Assembly: GCF_001280005.1 (NCBI RefSeq)
Contig: NZ_LGDW01000347.1
Location: forward strand, 1-64,000
DNA from: Streptomyces sp. NRRL WC-3618
GTDB lineage: Bacteria; Actinomycetota; Actinomycetes; Streptomycetales; Streptomycetaceae
Length of the DNA stretch: 64,000 nt
Direction: 5' to 3'
Below are positions 37,101 to 46,121 of this stretch, piece by piece (position 1 is the first letter of the stretch; every line of letters starts with the position of its first letter). Made by a program: the position numbers and the translations under genes. The notes beneath the pieces were generated by a model, which made no database searches, was not told the origin of the DNA, and saw only the letters and a program-made list of their open reading frames with translations.

Positions 37101-37181
37101 AGCCAGGCCTTCGAGATCCTCGGCCAAGATGTTCGGCGGGGACAACGGCGGCCCCGTGACGACGCGGTAGCGGTCCTGCAT
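31104..37181 (-). CDS. Giant P-loop NTPase (ORC/STAND-like) of unknown function, 2,025 residues
   Basis: No signal peptide or membrane helix. Residues 1-200 form an N-terminal domain with cysteines near 84, 98 and 100. About 220-410 are helical. About 410-560 are Ala/Pro/acidic low complexity. About 565-1170 are long helical, coiled-coil/TPR-like. A beta-rich region (about 1200-1320, ending LLPFSGVNPYI) leads into MFYGRDAER and Walker A GGRGLGKS (1354-1361). Walker B is LLILLDECD (about 1448-1456). A winged-helix-like segment near 1660-1700 (FRAYLSEMVGLGIL) follows, then a roughly 300-residue C-terminal domain. This resembles ATPases of the ORC/STAND group used as signal-driven switches, including in conflict systems. 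It is 110 bases downstream of the 765-residue partner. Role inferred only. Confidence 0.85.
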   Translation of the reverse strand: MQDRYRVVTGPPLSPPNILAEDLEGLADALNALTHPALTALTDLTVNAVELAFNSLSPRGRQDLLDSLGIRIAAPRRASKSLCGDVLGRLQRESRQHSCTCATRGLTHNVMNQVGRFVIAQEGETVSDPVSRWGETLVRATVFAWCNASVGDAYVIAWAADQDWFAGTADEDETARFVAVGEKARSIVAAYPGLEPGASEERETPIEAAPDDGSETVAENAPADEAAELDVVCRDLESALALARQAAETVTAVVADGGPPKDEDLAPLATLGAVFDRAEAMFRAAGIDGVPRRLEDMARAATAHRLTHEHDLRARETLRELLNVVCRPDSPAASATEDAREAARRLLDTPAWESAQREESAALVALARLIRLGRQADAAAEILVLQEQVVRVLPACAMAAVMAPELTLAQPEAADPEPARVDADATEAADGPTVGERADVQPTERANRNPVGITAADLTQETAPGPAPAPEAAPVPTVSDALGTGDAQVATAADNDPAPATASDADVPSTPAGPGDELAPAPETALVPDTSPGEGEGESDDQGKCDEDEGADETAAERALARLVVERRFGLAHHVARAAGHPEPQAAALRVAGAAALLTSGDSQGARLTTDLLQSYGGYAGRDTEGSELMLLPALLRTALITGDHLAGAQLKALVPRLPDHLAEAATAVADRALSGALIASPLVVIADDAEREARLRELREQCSALLAPQRLRFARATEIAKRWLAPDDGMLGSLLMTVVHDNRDAIQHVREQAERLSKLAEAHTEIDRMDRKHRSPSGKPLQGAGRQDLVHLVERAIGLAKEWCLVVDGTRRGDRSDRNRAVKEISALRQSLLDGKDAALGDLEQLAQRSGALAAATAWAARASMEELFALLTGDTSTMRTGSSLSPELVLDAELLKVCDTVDERPSLDQLITAVDRSWQDALAERLDRDAFTAVRAIVELAGRGVLPAVQAREFTPPALAEIEEREAARRTELRKAHEELVAELHRAQADGAVTDDQDLRLQELLADARERLDTADTHNLVAVRRGLDTVRSSLPAFRREAADRLRARLDVLDSTADQRAQVLRRLETNDLATAADLVYFLEIGEDVPEIENGESHLAEFFPAVPDGLRGGIDRDLVDLVRSCGTHPTIPVLDYSALSTDEAALAADALDEWRVMGTTEPKDRLQVAHTRRVPPLLKLLGYDAKSARQLDERSQHRREYRLFEATEVAINGRAKAPAFGSQITEQGGNLRVMVVWGRPPAKVVMSWAERDTSGTGLLVVYFGTLSREARVELAVGSGQLSQPLLVVDDAALAYLAAHGNRQVSTATQTLLPFSGVNPYIREKRGRIGGEMFYGRDAERKSILDPRGTQVIFGGRGLGKSALLADAGDKFMEQRPGYYQTVYVNLDQENIGKGSSLGPETLWSVLDRKLTEAQVLSRPQGRRPAKDISERVRAGIQAWTDGDSRRRLLILLDECDQFFEGDAPRFNQTKKLKGLGDDTKDRAKVVFAGLHSVQRFAKLASNGPFGHLAQTPKVIGPLAPQFAAELLVEPMRALGFEFLDLDLVNRVLGYCSYQPFLLQMFGHRLVEVMHRKRARRGPEGPKEPLYAVELADIEVVESDTGLRDSISAAFKDTLSLDHRYDVIANVLAYHARHRGLEVRLSDTELREECETYWRKGFEQLDTEGFRAYLSEMVGLGILAPNHDGLGWHLRGPSALRMIGTSHEVEARLLRAEQDCKLQASIVQEGRPELPDGRPAPLTITQLDDLLGERSNQTRVVLGTSATGVTDVGDTLRTVAGRIADWKLPPVGNGRVYRQQLTGGVPRERRVVISDFATYPARPETCREAVDQAETLLPATPGVTRAVVLVTDPTQLTLWRALLTGTEPTPAAPVVLRRHDRRSLRGWAQRVEMFHTEDRLDRFHELTGGWPLLVDQAHRLHGELGDPDEALRELAGLRTDRVAARAFTEATGVYADPMLATGYQALAAEFKEDPFDLESAVTAVAVQARIEDEDEARWIVACLDALQVFDREDGQMRLESLLRECVALHA

Positions 37182-37196
37182 GTACGCGTGCTCCGT

Positions 37197-37252
37197 TTCT
37201 GTGGCGCTGTTTCAGCGGCTGCTGGTTCTGTGGCTGTTTCTGCGGCTGCTGG
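37197..37252. repeat. Tandem imperfect repeat between the giant NTPase gene and its partner
   Basis: Two adjacent copies (37197-37225 and 37226-37252), both beginning TTCTGTGGC and ending GCGGCTGCTGG, differing by a two-base indel and one substitution. They lie in the 5' untranslated region of the giant gene and could form alternative structures or be replication slippage. Confidence 0.6.
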
Positions 37253-37291
37253 GGCGGTTGCACGGGGTCGAGTCGAGATGCGCGCAAAGAC

Positions 37292-39589
37292 TCAGTGCCC
37301 GCGCGTGTGCTCGGTGACGAACGTGTATCCGTAGGGCAGCTCCCAGCCGTCCGCCTTGCCGAGCCTGCGGCAATGCTCCCGAAAGGCCGCTCGCTGGACT
37401 TCACTGGGCGAACACCCCGGCCGCAGGCGACGAAGGTGGCCGGGGACGAACTGGACGCCGTACAGCCCCTCGCCTGCTAGATCCGTGCCACCCCATGGGC
37501 GTATCACCCGCTGTCGGACCGAGCGGTAGGCGATGAGGGGAATGACTGGCTGGCCGTCGCGCGTCGGGTAGTGCGGTTGACCCCAGGCATCACGGCTGCC
37601 GAGGGCCGGTGCCAGGACCCGCTCCGCGAACAGTTCCGCGACCGCCGATTCCAGGGCGGCCGCCTGTGACCGTGCCGGCCGGCGCCCGTAGACCGCACTC
37701 GGCAGGACTGAACGGTCCATCAGGGCATGGCCGTCCGGCGTGAGCAGCCCGCAGCGGCGCACGGTGCGCATCACCAGTTGCCGTGGGCCGAGCCCGACCG
37801 GGCTGTCGCCATGGCGGTCGCTGCCCGGAACATCCTCCCTGGTGAGTACACGAGGGTCGTAACTGTGGCCGGTCTCGCGGTCGCCGACCCGCACCCGTTC
37901 CTGGAGGCTCGTCGTGGCCATGCGGATCACCGGGCCCCCGAGGCGCCTGCGAACCTCGAGCATCAGGCCGGGGAAGAAGTCGCCGGGCCAGAGGATTCCG
38001 GTCAACCGGCCCGAGTCGTCGCCGAGTTCCACGGTGACGTCCTGCACCGCCTCCTTCTCGTCCAACACCCCGTCGGCATGGTCGAGTTCGAGGCGCAGGG
38101 TCAGGCACGGGCCTTGGGACCGGTCAAGGTCTCGCACAGCGTCCGGGTGCAGGGGGAACCAGCCGTCGATGAGATGGGCCAGCCGCAGGGGCGACCGCCA
38201 TACGACGTCGTTCGCATCGCTGCGCAGGAGTTCACCGGGTCCGAGGGACGCGTCGTCGGCGAGCGGCAGGTCGACCGGATCCAGCTCCGCTTCGGGCTCC
38301 GGCTCCGGCTCCGGTGGCGCAGGTAGCGTGGACGCCCATCCTCGTCCGGCCGGGGTCAGCGGATCTCCGGAAGGTTCCGCGCCACCGGGACGGTGGGACC
38401 GCCACACGCCCCCGCCCTCGAAAGCGTCGTCGAGCGTGATCCAGCAGCCGTTCTCGAACAGACCTTGGTCACTGTCTCGTTGGACCACATCGGCGAGCGC
38501 CACGTTCGCCCGGCACACGGCAGCGGCGTACCCCGGTCCCCTAAGCCGTTCCGTCGCCCCGGGGAACCCGCGCAACCTCGGTCCGACCGCTGTGTACACG
38601 GGGACAGCCGAGGTGAACCCGTGACGCCGTTGCGCCGGAATCGCCGCGTGTTCCACCGCTGCCGCAAGGGACTTGAGATCACCGCCACCCAGCGGCCCGG
38701 TGTCCCGCCAGCAGTCCGCGAGGGAGCTCCGGGTCATGGCGTAGTGACCCCAAGTGCGTAACGCATCGCTGGAGTCGAGGACTCCCCGCACCGTGTCGAG
38801 AAGACCGAGCAGGCCCGCCCTCAGGTCGTCGTCACGCGTTCCGCCCACCAGTTCGGCGAGGGAGACGGGCGCGAACGGGCTGAGCAACTGCTCCCGTGCC
38901 CTCGTCAGAAGATGGTCCGCATACGCCGTCAAGTCGTCGCGCCTGGCAGCGCCCTGGGACGGGTAGCAGACGTCGACGACGACATGACCGTCTCCGTTGA
39001 TCCAGCGACGACGGGTGCGTAATCGATGGAGCTGGGCCGGCGACAGACTCAGAGCCGGGCCGAAGGCGTGGAGATCCGGAACCAGCAGCTCCCGACGCCG
39101 GGGAGCGGCGCCGCTCCCCGGATCGCCCGGCCCTTTGGCCCCCGCAGGCGCTCCCGACACCCAGACCGGTACGTCACCGTGCGTGCTCACCGCGGGATGC
39201 GCGCCTTCCCGGTAGACGATCTCGGCATAGAGAGGGTCCGATCCAGTGGCGACGCACACCATGGCACCGACCGGCAGCACGGGAGCACACTCGCCGAAGG
39301 TGATCACAGGGAAGTCGTCGAGGCGCAGAGGGCTGCCGCCGTAGCCCTCGCCGCCGAGGTCGTACCCGAAGTACACGGCATTGAAGGCGACAGTGGTGTG
39401 CACCGGCGCGGGCCGGGCCGCGACGACGGCTTCGAGGTAGCGCCGCAGGCGCTCACGTTCCTTCTCGGGTACCGCGTCGTAGCCCGTCGTCATCACGGAA
39501 GTCAGCAAGGGCTGATCGCCGTACGGATCGGGCACCTCCATTCCCTCACGCTCGCTGCCCCTTGCCGGCGCATACAGGTCCCCACCCAT
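37292..39589 (-). CDS. Large protein of unknown function, partner of the giant NTPase
   Basis: 765 residues from ATG 39589, preceded by GGAGG four bases upstream, which decides against the in-frame upstream starts. There is no signal peptide, membrane helix or recognised catalytic motif. An acidic Pro-Glu linker (about residues 420-440, PEPEPEPEAELDP) splits it in two. The N-terminal part contains YGGSPLRLDDFPVITFGECA and ARPAPVHTTVAFNAVYFGYD; the C-terminal part ends in a charged region with FVPGHLRRLRPGCSPSEVQR. The gene leads directly into the giant NTPase gene in the same orientation. I do not recognise the family. Confidence 0.8.
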   Translation of the reverse strand: MGGDLYAPARGSEREGMEVPDPYGDQPLLTSVMTTGYDAVPEKERERLRRYLEAVVAARPAPVHTTVAFNAVYFGYDLGGEGYGGSPLRLDDFPVITFGECAPVLPVGAMVCVATGSDPLYAEIVYREGAHPAVSTHGDVPVWVSGAPAGAKGPGDPGSGAAPRRRELLVPDLHAFGPALSLSPAQLHRLRTRRRWINGDGHVVVDVCYPSQGAARRDDLTAYADHLLTRAREQLLSPFAPVSLAELVGGTRDDDLRAGLLGLLDTVRGVLDSSDALRTWGHYAMTRSSLADCWRDTGPLGGGDLKSLAAAVEHAAIPAQRRHGFTSAVPVYTAVGPRLRGFPGATERLRGPGYAAAVCRANVALADVVQRDSDQGLFENGCWITLDDAFEGGGVWRSHRPGGAEPSGDPLTPAGRGWASTLPAPPEPEPEPEAELDPVDLPLADDASLGPGELLRSDANDVVWRSPLRLAHLIDGWFPLHPDAVRDLDRSQGPCLTLRLELDHADGVLDEKEAVQDVTVELGDDSGRLTGILWPGDFFPGLMLEVRRRLGGPVIRMATTSLQERVRVGDRETGHSYDPRVLTREDVPGSDRHGDSPVGLGPRQLVMRTVRRCGLLTPDGHALMDRSVLPSAVYGRRPARSQAAALESAVAELFAERVLAPALGSRDAWGQPHYPTRDGQPVIPLIAYRSVRQRVIRPWGGTDLAGEGLYGVQFVPGHLRRLRPGCSPSEVQRAAFREHCRRLGKADGWELPYGYTFVTEHTRGH

Positions 39590-39890
39590 GACACCTCCGC
39601 CCCACCACAAGCCACCCAGGCTCGCCTGCGGTGATTCCGCAGACTATGCCGACAGGTGGCGCGCCTGTGGCATTTTCATCACTTTGCATTGGTTGACGGT
39701 GACCCAGCTCGACGTGTTCGCGCCGAAACCAGACCATCTGAGGAGTGGCAGGGACCGTCAATCGGTCAGAAACGGAGCAGCGGCAGCGGCAGGCGCACAT
39801 CGTCCGTTTCTCAAGTGACCTGATCTGATTCGCCGTTGATCTCAGTTGATCTGGTTCGTCATCCTGATCGCGGCACTACTCTGTCGAGCC

Positions 39891-40262
39891 ATGAACGCGG
39901 ACCGCTGGTTGGCAGACACCCGGACCTCCTACGACACGGTCGCGGTCAGCTATGCCGACCAACTACGCGAGGCTCTGGCCGGGGCGCCGTACCTTCGGGC
40001 GGCTCTGGCGCTGTTCGCCGACTTCCGGCGCGTGTTGCGCCCCGGCGGACCGCTGCTGCTCGGCTTTCACGTCGGCAACGAGTCAAGGCTGAAGACGCAG
40101 GGCTACGGCGGCCACCCGATGAACGTCCCCGTTCACCGCCGCCAGCCTGACCAAGTGGCGGGCTGGCTACGCGATGCCGGGTTCACCGTCGAGGCTCACC
40201 TGCTTGTCGACCCCGACGAGAGCGTTCCAGGTGCGGTCCTCTTCGCACGCCGTCAGTCCTAG
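39891..40262 (+). pseudogene. Class I SAM methyltransferase with internal deletion of the SAM-binding core
   Basis: An open frame of 123 codons. The N-terminus MNADRWLADTRTSYDTVAVSYADQ and C-terminus RRVLRPGGPLLLGFHVG, then HRRQPDQVAGWLRDAGF, are those of a typical Streptomyces methyltransferase of roughly 200 residues. The middle is missing: ALALFAD joins directly to FRRVLRPGG. This removes motif I (D-x-G-x-G-x-G) and the acidic motif II that bind S-adenosylmethionine. The deletion is in frame, so a product may be made, but it should not be an active methyltransferase. Confidence 0.75.
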
Positions 40263-40427
40263 CCACGCCAGCTGGCCGGTTGAAGCCGACGGCACAGCGA
40301 CGTCGGACCACATCAATTGAGACAGCCCCCGGCCTCCGCTCGCCCGGGACCACATCAGCAGGCGTTGGTGCCCCCCGTCGCCGCCTCGGCGGGCGCCGGG
40401 TTCACCGCGACGCAATGCCGATCGCGA

Positions 40428-40454
40428 GGGTCGCCGCCACTACGGCGGCGACCC
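40428..40454 (-). terminator. Hairpin downstream of xlnA
   Basis: Perfect 11-base-pair stem GGGTCGCCGCC / GGCGGCGACCC with loop ACTAC, about 60 bases after the xylanase stop. No other gene is seen in 40263-40512. Confidence 0.65.
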
Positions 40455-40512
40455 GGGGCCACTAGCGATGTCTCCGTGAAGAGGCGAGGGAAGCCGGTTG
40501 TGGCGGGTTTCG

Positions 40513-42045
<1,533 letters not shown>

Positions 42046-42401
42046 TCAACCGTCGGGTGCCGTGGGCGGGCGGCGGCGGTCTTTCGGCACAGGCATGGGG
42101 GTGCGCATGGGGTGCTCCATCGCGGCTCAGCCGGGGGACCGCCACGCGGCGTCACGTACCTCTCCGCTGTGCGAAGAGCCAGGATGCGCTGGTGCGAACC
42201 TCACCGGAACGAAACGGGGTGGCGCGGGTGCTTTGGTGCGGCGGATCTGTCGTGCGGGTGTGCGTGGATCTGCCGTGCAACAGGGATTGCCCGGGGCGAC
42301 GTATTCGACATCTCGAACCGCGGCCGGTCTCAGACTGGGATGATTGAGGCATTGACGATGGTCGTCAATACTCCTCGCAGAAGAAGTTTCGGTCCGCTCA
42401 T

Positions 42402-42411
42402 CGAAACTTTC
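42402..42411. promoter_or_regulatory. GAAANTTTC-type palindrome (xylan regulator site)
   Basis: CGAAACTTTC with a related half-site GAAGTTTCGG at 42384-42391. From memory, palindromes of the form GAAANTTTC occur upstream of actinomycete xylanase genes and bind LacI-type regulators. It lies about 455 bases upstream of xlnA. Confidence 0.5.
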
Positions 42412-42690
42412 TGAAATCCGGGCGCGCGGGAGGGCGAATCACCGCGCCACCCGTCCAGGGTGCCGCAGGGCCGGGGCCGGGGCGAGTCGCGGACGCCGCT
42501 CACTGGGCCTCTCCCCCACGCGTACGCCTTGAACAGGTGAGCTGCATCCGCACCTAGCGGAGTGGGTCGGGCCGGCGCGACAGCTTGCCAAGCCCCTAGG
42601 GGGGTGCTGTTTGTGGACAGATCGGCTACAGGCCTTGACCAAAGGGCCCCGTATTCCTAGCTTGAGGCGTCAAACCAACCGGGAATTCTT

Positions 42691-42701
42691 CGAAACTTTC
42701 G
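42691..42701. promoter_or_regulatory. Second GAAANTTTC-type palindrome (CGAAACTTTCG)
   Basis: A full 11-base palindrome 190 bases upstream of the L,D-transpeptidase start. It is identical in core to the site at 42402 and could belong to either divergent gene. Confidence 0.5.
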
Positions 42702-42892
42702 AGATCGCCCCCCAACCCCCGAAGGAGGCGTCCACCCTGTCGGCGCGGCGGCCGTAGACCCCGGGCAAATCGTGCTCCTCGCCACAATTTGTCCATTTAC
42801 GAATGGAAGCGTGCCTATGGTTTCAAAGCCGGTCGCCCCACTTCGGTGATCGGCGCACGGACGCACAGCCAATGCCATGGGAGAAGCGCTTC

Positions 42893-44143
42893 ATGATGCT
42901 GGGTAAACGACACACCGGACTGGTGGCCGCGGCCGGTGCCCTCGGCGGCGTACTCGCGGTCACGGCCCTCGGCGGCACGAGCAGCGCTGCCGTCGGCGGC
43001 AACCAAGCCGGGGACAGCCCCACATCGCAGGCGCAGGCACCTCCGACGGTCGCCCAAGAAGCCTCCGACGCCCGAATAGCGATAACGTCCGGGCAAGGCG
43101 CGTACGGCGTCGCGATCAACGATCCGGTCAGTGTCACCGTCAGCAACGGCAAGCTCACCCAAGTGACCATGACCGCCGTCGCGACCGGCGCCGAGGTTCC
43201 GGGCACTCTGTCCGCCGACGGCACCTCCTGGACGCCGAACGGCCCGCTGGAGCGTGCCACCAAGTATCAGATCGCCGCGGAGGCCCAGGACGCCAAGGGC
43301 CGTTCCGCCAATGACAGTGCCGCGATCACCACGGTCTCCCCGGCCAACGACTTCGTCGGGCACCTCTCCCCCGAGGACGGCTCGACCGTCGGCGTGGGCC
43401 TGCCGGTGAGGGTCGACTTCGACCAGGCGATCAGCGACAAGGCCGCGGTGCAGTCGGAGATCCAGGTCAGCTCGAGCAGCGGCCAGCAGGTCGTCGGCCA
43501 CTGGTTCAACGACCACCGCCTGGACTTGCGCCCCGAGAAATACTGGAAGCCCGGCTCCACGGTCACCGTCACTCTCAGCCACCAGGGTGTCCAGAAGACG
43601 GTCACGTTCACGATCGGCCGGAGCCAGATCAGCACCGTGGACGCGAAGACGAAGCACATGACCGTCGTACGGGGCGGGAAGACGATCCGAACCATCCCGA
43701 TCTCGTCGGGCAGCCCCGAACACCCGACGCACAACGGCCAGATGGTGATCGCCGAGAAGTTCTGGCACACCCATATGAACGGTGCGAGCGTCGGCCTCAC
43801 GGAGAAGGACGGCAAGCCCTCGTACGACATCAAGGCCGTACCGCACGCCATGCGCCTGACCGACTCGGGCACGTTCATCCACGGCAACTACTGGGCCGAC
43901 GACTGGGCCTTCGGCAAGGTCAACAAGAGCCACGGCTGCATAGGCCTGAAGGATGTCAGGGGCGGCGTCGACAGCAGGCGACCCGCCGCGTGGTTCTTCG
44001 ACCACTCGATGATCGGCGACGTGGTGATCGTCAAGAACTCCGTGGACAAGACCACGTTGGCCCCGGACAACGGCCTCAGCGACTGGAACATGCCGTGGAG
44101 CGAGTGGGTCGCGGGCAGCGCGACGCCCCTTTCCCAGGGTTAG
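42893..44143 (+). CDS. L,D-transpeptidase with Ig-like domains (LdtMt2 type)
   Basis: 416 residues from ATG 42893, preceded by GGGAGAAG. Signal peptide or lipoprotein-like N-terminus, two Ig-like domains (about 55-150 and 160-250), then a YkuD domain with the catalytic motif HGNYWADDWAFGKVNKSHGCIGL, whose Cys is the nucleophile. It makes 3-3 cross-links in peptidoglycan outside the membrane. The arrangement matches mycobacterial Ldt enzymes. It is divergent from xlnA. A hairpin follows the stop. Confidence 0.9.
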   Translation: MMLGKRHTGLVAAAGALGGVLAVTALGGTSSAAVGGNQAGDSPTSQAQAPPTVAQEASDARIAITSGQGAYGVAINDPVSVTVSNGKLTQVTMTAVATGAEVPGTLSADGTSWTPNGPLERATKYQIAAEAQDAKGRSANDSAAITTVSPANDFVGHLSPEDGSTVGVGLPVRVDFDQAISDKAAVQSEIQVSSSSGQQVVGHWFNDHRLDLRPEKYWKPGSTVTVTLSHQGVQKTVTFTIGRSQISTVDAKTKHMTVVRGGKTIRTIPISSGSPEHPTHNGQMVIAEKFWHTHMNGASVGLTEKDGKPSYDIKAVPHAMRLTDSGTFIHGNYWADDWAFGKVNKSHGCIGLKDVRGGVDSRRPAAWFFDHSMIGDVVIVKNSVDKTTLAPDNGLSDWNMPWSEWVAGSATPLSQG

Positions 44144-44162
44144 CCTCGACCATCCACAAGGT

Positions 44163-44184
44163 CCCCGCCAGCTTGCTGACGGGG
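44163..44184. terminator. Hairpin after the L,D-transpeptidase gene
   Basis: CCCCGCCAGC, loop TT, GCTGACGGGG (one G-T pair). It lies 20 bases after the stop and 43 bases from the convergent chimeric pseudogene, so it can serve both strands. Confidence 0.65.
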
Positions 44185-44226
44185 ATCTTGCGGCACTCTC
44201 CGGTTATTTGATCAAAAGGTGCCGTG

Positions 44227-45491
44227 TCAGCCGGCGCTGCCGATCAGCTTCCAGGGCTCCTGGTCGGCGTCGGCGCCGGTGCCCGGGGCACTGCCCTTCG
44301 TCTCCCACTTGGCCTTCCAGACCTTGCCGTTGTACGTGACCGTCGTCTGCTCGATCGGCTGGCTTGCCGGAGAGTAGATCTTGGTCGCGTCCCAGTTCCC
44401 GGCACTGCAGCCACCGGCCGGCGGGGTCGCCGTACCGAGTCCCTTGAGGTTGTCGGTCACCGGCGCGTACGCCGTACCGCCGATCGACAGACTCGTGTTC
44501 ACCGGACCGGTGATCGGGAGGAAGTAGATGATCGGCAGGTCGAGCGACTTCCCGGCCGGGATGATCTGGCAGTAGTCCAGCGTCGTGCTGACCCGGTGGA
44601 ACGTCGAACCGGCCGCCGGCTGCCACTGACCCACTTGGGCACCGGTCTGCCAGTTGGCGTCCTTGACCAGCGGTGACGTCGAGGCCGGGATGTCGAACGA
44701 CAGCTTCGTGTCCTTGCCACCGCCGAGCGTGCGCCCGGTGTTGTTGGTGATCCGGACGGTCGGCTGCAACGGCCACAGGTTCGCCGTGGCGGTCGGGTAG
44801 TTGACCATCTCGACGCTCAGGTTGGCGGTCACCGTCGGCGCGGCACCACCGGTGCCGGCGCGCAGGCTGTTGCTGTAGGCGCCAATATTGCCCAGCTTTG
44901 CGTTCAGCCGGGTGGTCAGCGTGTACCCCATCCCGCACGGGGTGTCCGGCTGGACGTCCGCCGGGCAGGAGTAGTCGCCGCCGAGCTCCCACATCATCAC
45001 GCCGCCCGCACCGGTCGACTTGACCAGATCGGTGACCGCGTCGATGCCCTGCTCGTCCTCGGCGACGATCAGCTCGTCGGGCCCCTCGCTCAGGACGAGC
45101 GCGATGTTGACCCGGCCGCCGATCCGGCGCGGGTTGGTCACGTCGTCGTCGGTCTGCAGGAAGTAGACCTCACGGGTCGGGATGGGATTGCGGTAACCGG
45201 TGTCGACGACCCAGGTGTGGTGCAGCACGGTGTGCTGATGCGTGTTGCCCTGGCTGTCGGTCGTGGTGAAGGTCTGGCTGGGCTGTGGGTTGCTGCGCGG
45301 AGGAGGCTCCGGGCCGGCTCCTGAAGCATCACGATCGGCACCTGCAACGCCTGCTGCCGGACCGTGTTGGTCCACTTGCTGCCGGTCTTCGCCTTGATAC
45401 TGGCCCCTGCATGTTCCAGGAGACCAAGGGCGTGGTGGCCGCAGGGAAATCGGTGGCGGCGGCCGGAACGGCAATTTTCTTCGGCGGTCAT
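44227..45491 (-). pseudogene. Chimeric relic: CdtB-like DNase fragment fused to a GH18 chitinase C-terminus with chitin-binding module
   Basis: Starting at the 5' side (about 45430), the strand encodes an endonuclease/exonuclease/phosphatase (CdtB-like) N-terminus: VSWNMQG, ASIKAKTGSKWTNTVRQ, IVMLQE, then AGPEPPP and GNTHQHTVLHHTWVVDTG. Two single-G losses shift the frame (in MQG/GAS and in LQE/AG). After VNIALVLSEGPDELIV the frame passes into the end of a GH18 chitinase (DEQGIDAVTDLVKSTGAGGV then MMWELGGDYSC), a CBM2-like region and a C-terminal CBM5/12 module (GNWDATKIYSPASQP.. WKAKWE). Neither catalytic centre is complete: the GH18 D-x-x-D-x-D-x-E and the nuclease His/Asp residues are gone. 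Confidence 0.72.
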
Positions 45492-45494
45492 CGC

Positions 45495-45971
45495 TCAGTA
45501 CCCGTTACGCGGGGACGTGGTGTTGCCGCTGCCGGACGGTGCCGGGGTTCCGCCGACGGCGATCTTCGTGTTCATGCCGAGGTCCCGGTGTCCGCCGATC
45601 GGGCAGAAGACCTGGTACGTGCCGGACTTCAGCGTCAGCGTGAGGGCCGTGGACTGCCCGGGGTTCACCGTCTTGCTGCGATTGCTGCCACCGGGTCCCA
45701 CGAGCTCCAGGGCGTGTTGGTGCCGGCCCTTGTTCTGTGCGGTGAAGGTGTACTGGCCAGGCCGGTACTTGTGCGTCGAGAGCTGGATGTGGAAGTCGGT
45801 GAGCACCGCCGTGACGCGGGTCGCCGAGGTACCGGCCTTCGTCGGGGCCGGGGTCGTCGTGGCGCCGGTGCTGCTGCCGTAGCCGCCGCTTCCACAGGCG
45901 GCGAGCAGGGCGGTCAGACCGCCGGCGGCCACGCCGAGGAGTACACGGTTGCGGGTGCGCGGGTTGGTCAT
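45495..45971 (-). CDS. Cupredoxin-domain lipoprotein
   Basis: 158 residues from ATG 45971 with GGAGGA upstream. The lipobox LTALLAAC directs lipidation, then a Thr/Ala-rich linker leads to a plastocyanin-like fold. The type 1 copper ligands are visible: His in RHQHALEL, then C, H and M in VFCPIGGHRDLGM. It is an extracytoplasmic electron carrier or copper-binding protein. It is divergent from an ECF sigma factor, which suggests the sigma/anti-sigma pair controls it. Confidence 0.85.
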   Translation of the reverse strand: MTNPRTRNRVLLGVAAGGLTALLAACGSGGYGSSTGATTTPAPTKAGTSATRVTAVLTDFHIQLSTHKYRPGQYTFTAQNKGRHQHALELVGPGGSNRSKTVNPGQSTALTLTLKSGTYQVFCPIGGHRDLGMNTKIAVGGTPAPSGSGNTTSPRNGY

Positions 45972-46121
45972 GATTCGGTCCTCCGGAATGTCCCCCTGCC
46001 AGGGGTACGACGCTGCCGGGCGAAGGGATTGCGGCCGGCCGGATCGCAGCGAGACAGGCGAAGCCAGGTGGATAATTTGCGCTGACGCAATACATTCCGG
46101 TCGGCGAACCGTAGTCCTGAT

